In this document: positions 7,472 through 12,632 of the stretch, one piece after another
Layout: each line of letters starts with the position of its first letter
How positions within the stretch are numbered: the stretch's first letter is position 1
Assembly (NCBI GenBank): GCA_039199225.1
Contig: JBCCSZ010000236.1
Coordinates: forward strand, 1-12,632
Source: JBCCSZ01 sp039199225
GTDB lineage: Bacteria; Bacteroidota; Bacteroidia; Chitinophagales; Saprospiraceae
DNA: 12,632 nt
Reading direction: 5' to 3'
Notes under the pieces: generated by a model
The model's database searches: none
What the model saw: the letters and a program-made list of their open reading frames with translations, nothing else
Told to the model about the DNA's origin: nothing
Position numbers and translations under genes: made by a program

Positions 7472-10030
7472 CTATTCCGGCTCGAATCCAAGGATAATGT
7501 TAAATCTTCCAAACCGCTGGAAGATGGACCCTGTACCGTCTGTTTCTTTATCAAAACCAAGACCGTAGTCAAACCCAAGGGTACCAAACATCGGCAGGAA
7601 GACACGTAGACCCATACCTGCAGAACGCCTGATGTCGAATGGGTTGAAATCACGAATGTTCCGCCAAGAGTTTCCACCTTGGACGAAGGCTGTCAGGAAG
7701 ATGGTGGAACTTGGGTTGAGGGAAACCGGATAACGCAATTCGAGGGTAAATTTATCGTAGACCGGCGTACCGATGATCCCTGTACCTCCTTCGAAGCGGT
7801 TGTCTTCCAGGTCGAGTTCATCATAACCCCGCAAAGAAATCAGGTCAACACCAGTGTAGCCTCCACCAAATTGCTGGCTGGAAAATCCATCGCCACCCAA
7901 TTGGAAGCGTTCGAAAGGCGAAACACCAATCTCGTCGTTGTAGTTGCCAAGGATACCGATCTTAGCCTGTGTCTTGAGGACAAATTTTCCGAACAGCTGT
8001 GTATACCATTCTGCATCAAAACGCCACTTGTGGTATTCAATAAACTTGAATTTCTCAGAAACATCCAGATCGGAATAATTTCTATTGTTGAACAAGGAGT
8101 ACGGTGGTGTGAACTGTACGGAGAGCGAGATTCTCGAACCACTCTTGGGAAAAATCGGGTCGTTGATGGTCGTCCGGGTAATGGTTTGGTTGATGCTGAA
8201 GTTGTAAAAATTACCATCTGATACCTGCGTACCATCATCCGTAACGAAGAGTCCCCGACCGGAGCCCCAGTTGACCAAAGATAGGTTTTGTAGGGAGAGG
8301 GTGGTGTTCGAGATAAAGTTATCATCCGGCCACTTTAGGCGGCTTCCCAAACCGACCGATAGACCAACGATCACAAACTTTTGGAAACTGGACGTTTCTC
8401 GGGTTCCAAATGCAAAGCGATTGTAAAACCCAGCCACTGTAAAAGAGTTGGGTTTTTTACCACCCAGCCAAGGCTCTGTGAAAGAAATATTGTAGGACTG
8501 GAAAAAGCGGCCATTTGTTTGAGCCCGCAAAGAGAGACGCTGTCCATCTCCCTGTGGCAAGGGGCTCCAAGCTTCTTTGTTGAAAATGTTACGGAGTGAG
8601 AAGTTGTTGAAGGACACCCCAAGTGTCCCGATCACCCCTCGACCACCTCCGGCCCAACCGGCTGACAATTCCAGCTGATCGGAAGGTCGTTCTTCTACCT
8701 TGTATTCTATATCTACCGTTCCACGCTGTGGGTTGACGGGCGTATTCATTTCAAAAGCTTCCGGGTTGAAGTACCCGAGGTTCATAATCTGACGCTGGGA
8801 GCGGATGATGTCCGAACGGCTGAATTTCTGGCCAGGATAAGTCCGCAATTCCCGGCGAATAACGTGCTCGTGTGTCCGGTCATTCCCCGTGATGACAACG
8901 CGATCGATGGTAGCCTGCGGCCCTTCAAAAATTCGAATCTCCAAGTCGATGGAATCATCTACAATCGAAGTTTCGATGGGGTCGACCCGGAAAAATAAGT
9001 AGCCATTATCCATGTAAAGGGTACTGACATCCCGACCGTCCTGGCTGAAACTCAAGCGCGTATCCAGCAGTTCCTGGTTGTAGACGTCGCCCTTTTCGAT
9101 GCCCAATACGGAAGACAAAGTCTTTTCATCGTATATGGATTGCCCTTTCCAGCTGATGTTCCGGAAAAAGTAACGATTGCCTTCCTCCAAGTCCAATTGA
9201 AGACGAATCAATCCACTATCGTCCCGCCAAATACTGTCTTTGATGACGCGGGCATCCCGAAAACCGATGGTGTTGTAATAAGCCACAATACTGCGCTTAT
9301 CGGCCTCGTAGTCCTCTTGGATCAATTTGGAAGAAGAGAACAGCTTGCGCTTGCGCTTGGTATTCTCCATTTGCTTGCGCAATTTCTTGGACTTCACATT
9401 GGTATTTCCTGTAAAAACGATGTCTCTAATCTTGACTTTTTCGCCTCGTTCTATGTTGAAGACTAAGCGAACAGCGTTGACCAACTTTTCGTCCGGCACT
9501 TCCTCTACCTTTACTTTGGCATCGAGGAATCCCTTTCCTCTGAAGAACTTGATGATCTCATTCGAGGCATTGGTCTTGATATTATCTGTGATGATGGCCC
9601 CTTTGAGTAGAATGGGGGTTAGTTCATCGTTGAGGTCGTCGTGGTAAGACTTTTTGATTCCTTTGAAAGAGTGCCGAGCCAGTCTGGGTCGCTCTTGGAC
9701 GATGATTTCTAGGAAGATGACATCGCCAATGGTTTTTTCTTTCAGTATTTGGACATCGGTAAATAAGCGGAGTTTCCAGAGTGCTTTCATGGCCCGGGTG
9801 ATTTCCGGCCCGGGGATTCGCAATTTGTCTCCCACTTTGAATCCTGCGATGGCAATGAGGGCGTTGTCGTCACTAAATTCAGCCCCAACTACCTTGATGC
9901 CGCCAATTTCAAATTCGCTTGGGTCGGAGTATTTGATGACCGGAATGGAGTCGGTCAACTGGGCATGAAGGGCTGTACCAAAGAATCCCCAGAAGAAAAT
10001 ACCTAAAAATATCGCTACTGCTCGTTTCAT
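7472..10030 (-). CDS. bamA: BamA, outer-membrane protein assembly factor (Omp85 family)
   Basis: An 852-residue protein that inserts beta-barrel proteins into the outer membrane. The ATG at 10030 begins a signal peptide (MKRAVAIFLG, ending ALHAQ). The frame stays open for 148 codons further up, but that stretch overlaps uppS and is not coding-like. Five POTRA domains lie at about 40-115, 116-197, 198-285, 286-371 and 372-455 (POTRA5: VVITGNDRTHEHVIRREL, then SRSDIIRSQRQIMNLGYF). The barrel (about 456-852) has ISFTEPWLGG and the loop-6 motif LRGYDE at 733-738. The protein ends FNIILGFEPE, a beta-signal-like strand plus three residues. It follows uppS by 181 nt, the usual Bacteroidota order, and is closed by a strong terminator. 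As the copy next to uppS with the more regular beta-signal it is the likely principal BamA (inference). Confidence 0.95.
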   Translation of the reverse strand: MKRAVAIFLGIFFWGFFGTALHAQLTDSIPVIKYSDPSEFEIGGIKVVGAEFSDDNALIAIAGFKVGDKLRIPGPEITRAMKALWKLRLFTDVQILKEKTIGDVIFLEIIVQERPRLARHSFKGIKKSYHDDLNDELTPILLKGAIITDNIKTNASNEIIKFFRGKGFLDAKVKVEEVPDEKLVNAVRLVFNIERGEKVKIRDIVFTGNTNVKSKKLRKQMENTKRKRKLFSSSKLIQEDYEADKRSIVAYYNTIGFRDARVIKDSIWRDDSGLIRLQLDLEEGNRYFFRNISWKGQSIYDEKTLSSVLGIEKGDVYNQELLDTRLSFSQDGRDVSTLYMDNGYLFFRVDPIETSIVDDSIDLEIRIFEGPQATIDRVVITGNDRTHEHVIRRELRTYPGQKFSRSDIIRSQRQIMNLGYFNPEAFEMNTPVNPQRGTVDIEYKVEERPSDQLELSAGWAGGGRGVIGTLGVSFNNFSLRNIFNKEAWSPLPQGDGQRLSLRAQTNGRFFQSYNISFTEPWLGGKKPNSFTVAGFYNRFAFGTRETSSFQKFVIVGLSVGLGSRLKWPDDNFISNTTLSLQNLSLVNWGSGRGLFVTDDGTQVSDGNFYNFSINQTITRTTINDPIFPKSGSRISLSVQFTPPYSLFNNRNYSDLDVSEKFKFIEYHKWRFDAEWYTQLFGKFVLKTQAKIGILGNYNDEIGVSPFERFQLGGDGFSSQQFGGGYTGVDLISLRGYDELDLEDNRFEGGTGIIGTPVYDKFTLELRYPVSLNPSSTIFLTAFVQGGNSWRNIRDFNPFDIRRSAGMGLRVFLPMFGTLGFDYGLGFDKETDGTGSIFQRFGRFNIILGFEPE

Positions 10031-10063
10031 TCTGACAAATAGTTTTCTTTCACTCAGTAAATA

Positions 10064-10146
10064 GTCTGTTTGTGAGATTATGACAGACGCAATCCCGACA
10101 GACAACGATAGAAAGAGTCTGTTAAGAGAACGCAGGTTGTGTCTGT
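10064..10146. repeat. Five GTCTGT/ACAGAC motifs in the uppS-bamA gap
   Basis: GTCTGT occurs at 10064-10069, 10117-10122 and 10141-10146, and its complement ACAGAC at 10083-10088 and 10098-10103. The first four form two 6-bp inverted pairs, each with a 13-nt loop, arranged symmetrically; alternative pairings are also possible. They lie 34-116 nt upstream of the bamA ATG. They could be protein-binding half-sites or alternative RNA hairpins; neither is shown. Confidence 0.55.
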
Positions 10147-10171
10147 GTGTTGCTTCCACTTTGGGAACCTT

Positions 10172-10196
10172 AAAAAAAAAGAGAACAGAAAGTCTC
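10172..10196 (-). terminator. Weak hairpin plus U9 tract after uppS, possible attenuator
   Basis: On the minus strand GAGAC (10196-10192), loop TTTCT, then GTTCTC (10186-10181) give a 5-bp stem with one bulge, followed by nine T (10180-10172). It begins 16 nt past the uppS stop. The stem is weak, so partial termination at most is likely; it could reduce read-through into bamA. Confidence 0.3.
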
Positions 10197-10211
10197 GGAG
10201 CGACACATTTT

Positions 10212-10952
10212 CTAGGCCAATTGATCACTGGTTTTGCCAAAGCGTCGCTCGCGGTTTTGATAATCAATAATAGCCTGATACAGATTTTCCTTTCGGAATT
10301 CAGGCCAAAAAATATCGGTAAAGTACAGTTCTGCATAAGCGATTTGCCAGAGCAAGAAATTGCTGATCCGGCTTTCGCCACTTGTTCGAATAAGCAGTTC
10401 GGGATCGGGCATGCCGCTGGTGGCCAAGGCCCGGCTGAAATGCTCCTCACTGATGGCGTCGGGCTCCAGTTCACCTGTGGCTGCCTGACTGGCCAATTTT
10501 CTAACTGCCTCGAGTATTTCCCACTTGGCGCTGTAGTTGAGTGCCAGCACCAAGGTCATTCTATCGTTACGTCGCGTTTTCTCGATGCCTTCCAAGAGTG
10601 CTTTGTGGCTACGCGACGGCAGACGCCCAAGGTCACCAATGGTTTGCAAACGAATGTTGTTCTTATTCAGTGTGGCCACTTCATTGGACAAGGTCTCGAC
10701 CAGTAAGGTCATCAACGCATTGACTTCAAAGCGAGGCCGATTCCAGTTTTCTGTCGAAAAGGCATAAAGCGTTACATATTCGACGCCTAGCTCGGCGGCA
10801 GCTTCTGTTACTTCTCGGACAGCTTTGACGCCATTTCGATGGCCAAAAATACGGTGTTTTCCCTGCTGCTTTGCCCAACGACCGTTACCGTCCATAATCA
10901 CAGCAATGTGCTTGGGCAGTTTTTCCAGGTTAATTTTCGACTTCAAATCCAT
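10212..10952 (-). CDS. uppS: Isoprenyl transferase (undecaprenyl diphosphate synthase)
   Basis: A 246-residue cis-prenyltransferase that condenses isopentenyl diphosphate units onto farnesyl diphosphate to make the C55 lipid carrier for peptidoglycan and surface glycans. Family motifs are complete: HIAVIMDGNGRWAK at 15-28 with the catalytic Asp 21, GHRNG (37-41), LYAFSTENWNRP (62-73), DPELLIRTSGESRISNFL (183-200) and the C-terminal YAELYFTDIFWPEF. The ATG at 10952 is chosen over an in-frame TTG at 10973; the ATG sits 14 codons before HIAVI, as usual for the family. It is probably the first gene of a uppS-bamA unit, isolated from HU by the HU terminator. Confidence 0.97.
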   Translation of the reverse strand: MDLKSKINLEKLPKHIAVIMDGNGRWAKQQGKHRIFGHRNGVKAVREVTEAAAELGVEYVTLYAFSTENWNRPRFEVNALMTLLVETLSNEVATLNKNNIRLQTIGDLGRLPSRSHKALLEGIEKTRRNDRMTLVLALNYSAKWEILEAVRKLASQAATGELEPDAISEEHFSRALATSGMPDPELLIRTSGESRISNFLLWQIAYAELYFTDIFWPEFRKENLYQAIIDYQNRERRFGKTSDQLA

Positions 10953-10983
10953 TATAGCAGGGATGGTTTCCAAAAAATCGCCT

Positions 10984-10991
10984 CAAATTTA
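10984..10991 (-). promoter_or_regulatory. Possible -7 element of uppS
   Basis: TAAATTTG (10991 to 10984 on the minus strand) matches TAnnTTTG and would start RNA near 10977, about 25 nt before the chosen ATG. That places the alternative TTG start (10973) almost at the RNA 5' end. No -33 TTG is found at 19-21 bp, so the call is tentative. Confidence 0.35.
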
Positions 10992-11096
10992 AGAAAAGTC
11001 TGCCAAACGAGCGCTTAGGATGCTTCTTATGGCGACAATTACCCTTAGTTTTTCCAAATTCAGGGCATCTTGCCTTTCAGATCAAGACCAACAGAC

Positions 11097-11138
11097 AAAA
11101 ATCAAACAGGCTGACCTCTCAACGAAGCCAGCCTGTTT
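11097..11138 (-). terminator. Rho-independent terminator of the HU gene
   Basis: AAACAGGCTG (11138-11129 on the minus strand) pairs perfectly with CAGCCTGTTT (11113-11104) across a 15-nt loop, and a five-T tract (11101-11097) follows two bases after the stem. It starts 26 nt after the HU stop codon. Confidence 0.88.
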
Positions 11139-11164
11139 AGAGGATGATTTATCCAGTAGGGGAA

Positions 11165-11437
11165 CTAGTTCATGTTGGATGTCAATTCCTTACCAGGCTT
11201 GAATTTGACAACGTTCTTGCTCGGAATATCGATGGACTCTCCAGTCTTTGGATTGCGACCAACGCGAGCATTGCGAGTAGTGACAGAGAAAGTACCGAAA
11301 CCAACCAGGCTTACTTTATTGCCATCCTTGAGGGTTTCGCCAATGCAGCTGATGACAGCATTCAATGCTTCAGAAGCCTGTGTTTTTGACAGGTTGGCCT
11401 CTTCAGCCATTCTGTTGATTAAATCTCCTTTGTTCAT
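11165..11437 (-). CDS. hup: HU-family DNA-binding protein
   Basis: A 90-residue nucleoid protein that binds and bends DNA as a dimer without strong sequence preference. The whole protein fits the HU/IHF fold: N-terminal helices (MNKGDLINRMAEEANLSKTQ), the LVGFGTFSV turn at about 43-51, and the DNA-gripping arm RNARVGRNPKTGESI at about 55-69, then a C-terminal helix ending VKFKPGKEL. The length is standard for HU. It is monocistronic: its own terminator follows, and a 302-bp gap precedes it. No well-spaced TAnnTTTG promoter was found upstream, so its promoter is unassigned. HU is preferred over IHF on the general motif and length. Confidence 0.96.
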   Translation of the reverse strand: MNKGDLINRMAEEANLSKTQASEALNAVISCIGETLKDGNKVSLVGFGTFSVTTRNARVGRNPKTGESIDIPSKNVVKFKPGKELTSNMN

Positions 11438-11739
11438 CTTAATTATTTTAGTATTTCAAAAATTTGGCACAAAAATGTCAATCAGACCAATTAAAGCAGC
11501 TGCAAATTCGAGAATATCTAATTTTGCCTTAATTTTAGATTAAGTTGTAGCTCCCATCTGTTTCCTGGGCAAGCTTTCATCAAAAGGTCTCTGAATCGAA
11601 CTTTGTCAACAGCTAGGATCGCAACTTGGAGTTCATTTAGCTTGGCCAATTGGTCGATATAAAGGATTTCAGGCCATAAAACACCTTTGAAATACGTTTA
11701 AATTTCGGTCTTGATTCAAAATATTATAATTTTTTACAC
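11438..11739. other. Intergenic region between divergent HU and small lipoprotein genes
   Basis: This 302-bp AT-rich stretch must hold both divergent promoters. I see CTTAA/TTAAG in inverted order at 11528-11544 and, near the right end, TATAAT at 11725-11730 with TAATTTTT at 11727-11734 (one mismatch to TAnnTTTG). No well-spaced -33/-7 pair, tRNA, riboswitch or open frame with a convincing product was found. Confidence 0.5.
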
Positions 11740-11940
11740 ATGAGAAGGTATCTTTCCCTATTGTTTTTCTGCGCTTTTTTCACTTTCGTCGCTACTTCGA
11801 CCTCCTCTTGTAGCAAAAAGACGGGCTGTCCGGTCAACGAAAATGCCCACGTCAAGCCCGGTAAAAACGGCCAGTTCTCCACCAAAAGAAGGGGAAAGTC
11901 CAATCTGTTTCCAAAGAATATGCGCAAAAGAGGACGCTAA
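11740..11940 (+). CDS. Small, very basic predicted lipoprotein
   Basis: A 66-residue protein that I cannot assign to a named family. A basic start (MRRY) and hydrophobic core (LSLLFFCAFFTFVA) lead to the lipobox TSSC, with Cys24 as the likely lipidated residue. The mature part would be 43 residues, with one further Cys (30), about 8 Lys and 5 Arg against one acidic residue. The tail RRGKSNLFPKNMRKRGR looks like a constrained motif; I have the impression of similar GKSxLFPxxMR tails in short Bacteroidota proteins, but cannot verify that here. Codon-level evidence is limited by size; the signal peptide and lipobox are the main support, together with the clean ATG and position in a divergent pair with HU. 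It ends 10 bp from the convergent permease stop. Site and function are unknown. Confidence 0.7.
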   Translation: MRRYLSLLFFCAFFTFVATSTSSCSKKTGCPVNENAHVKPGKNGQFSTKRRGKSNLFPKNMRKRGR

Positions 11941-11950
11941 GATTCACCGT

Positions 11951-12632
11951 CTATCGGCCGCGCGGGTCCATCGCTTCTGTCAAACCTTCTCCTATAAAGT
12001 TGAAAATCGATACGGTGAGGAAGATGGCAAAACCCGGAAAGACGGCCAGCCACCAGGCGGAAAAGTTGGAGCGTGCCAGGCTGAGCATCCGGCCCCAGGT
12101 AAGATTCTCAATTCCCACTCCTTGTCCCAAAAAAGATAGGAAGGCTTCCAATAAGATGGCCCCTGCAATACCGAAGGCAATGGTAATCAACACCGGTCCC
12201 AGAGCATTCGGAATGGCATGACGCCAAATGATCCGTCGATCCTTGTAGCCCATCGCACGGGCTGCTTCAATGTATTCCAGGTTTCTCACCCGCAAAATTT
12301 CTGCGCGGATAAAACGGGTAATGCCCGTCCAACTGATCATCCCGATGATCACCATTACAACAAAAATAGTGGGCTTGGGTACCAGGACCAAAATGGCCAA
12401 AAGCAACAACAGGCCAGGAATTGAGTTCATCACCTCGACCAAACGCATCACCAGTAAGTCGACAGCAATGGCATGGCGGTGACCCAAAAAAGGAATTTTC
12501 TCTAAAGGTCTACTAAGTAAATTGACGAAAAGCAGGATGCCCAAGGCAATCAAAAGACTGATCAACAGCTCAGTGTAGAGTCCTTCTCCGCTGGACAATT
12601 GGTATCTCCTCGCTACAATCGCATAGAAATAG
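11951..12632 (-). CDS. ABC transporter permease, DppC/OppC type (5' part outside window)
   Basis: The C-terminal 226 residues or so of an inner-membrane permease for peptide/nickel-type ABC importers. The frame stays open through the right edge (residues YAIVARRYQLSSGEG precede the first helix seen here), so a TTG at 12598 is not the true start; family members run to about 300 residues or more. Several helices follow, and the coupling loop EYIEAARAMGYKDRRI continuing to WRHAIPNALGPV is the EAA motif that docks on the ATPase. The end NFIGEGLTEAMDPRGR is the typical DppC/OppC C-terminus (GDxLRDxLDPR in many relatives). Partner genes (DppB-type permease, ATPases, binding protein) would lie to the right and are not visible. 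The substrate is unknown; peptides are the usual one. Confidence 0.92.
   Translation of the reverse strand, partial: YFYAIVARRYQLSSGEGLYTELLISLLIALGILLFVNLLSRPLEKIPFLGHRHAIAVDLLVMRLVEVMNSIPGLLLLLAILVLVPKPTIFVVMVIIGMISWTGITRFIRAEILRVRNLEYIEAARAMGYKDRRIIWRHAIPNALGPVLITIAFGIAGAILLEAFLSFLGQGVGIENLTWGRMLSLARSNFSAWWLAVFPGFAIFLTVSIFNFIGEGLTEAMDPRGR

Noticed and set aside
10031..10474. 148-codon N-terminal extension of bamA
   Set aside because: It overlaps uppS, crosses the motif-rich gap and has no domain-like sequence; a normal signal peptide begins at the ATG at 10030.
11438..11739. tRNA, small RNA or riboswitch in the HU-lipoprotein gap
   Set aside because: No cloverleaf, known aptamer core or terminator-capped transcript could be recognised.
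1..12632. CRISPR array, insertion sequence, phage or toxin-antitoxin genes
   Set aside because: No regularly spaced repeats, transposase, integrase or paired small toxin genes were seen; the gene content is that of an ordinary chromosome.

Overview
The window looks like a chromosomal segment from a member of the Bacteroidota, plausibly a Saprospiria/Lewinella-like lineage (the lineage is inference). The signs are promoter elements of the TAnnTTTG type, a secreted PKD-domain protein, an M43-type metalloprotease, a short-LID adenylate kinase, and uppS followed by bamA. Nothing marks it as a phage, plasmid or transposon, and no CRISPR array, tRNA or rRNA was seen.

Left part (1-3970). The 5' end of a secreted PKD-domain gene runs leftwards off the window. 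It is divergent from a small secreted M43-like metalloprotease. The two share a 34-bp region in which a perfect 11-bp inverted repeat supplies the -33 and -7 elements of both promoters. A strong hairpin then separates the protease from a convergent AspT/YidE-type transporter with two central TrkA_C (RCK_C) domains. Divergent from that transporter is an EamA/DMT-type permease that appears to start at TTG.

Middle part (3980-11437, all on the minus strand; order of transcription HU, uppS, bamA, second bamA-like gene, adk). HU has its own rho-independent terminator. uppS (undecaprenyl diphosphate synthase, the lipid carrier for envelope polymers) precedes a complete bamA (outer-membrane protein assembly). 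A near-perfect terminator follows bamA, and then comes a second complete BamA-like gene with five POTRA domains and a barrel. Adenylate kinase follows with its own well-formed promoter and a leader of about 140 nt. The tandem full-length BamA pair, split by a terminator and with no OmpH/Skp chaperone gene beside it, is the main biological point of interest.

Right part (11438-12632). A 302-bp intergenic region separates HU from a divergent 66-codon gene for a very basic small lipoprotein that I do not recognise by name. It converges on the C-terminal part of a DppC/OppC-type ABC permease that runs off the right edge.

How the genes fit together: the minus-strand block joins envelope biogenesis (uppS, two bamA-like genes) to housekeeping genes (HU, adk). 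The flanks hold secreted or membrane proteins with no evident pathway link to it.
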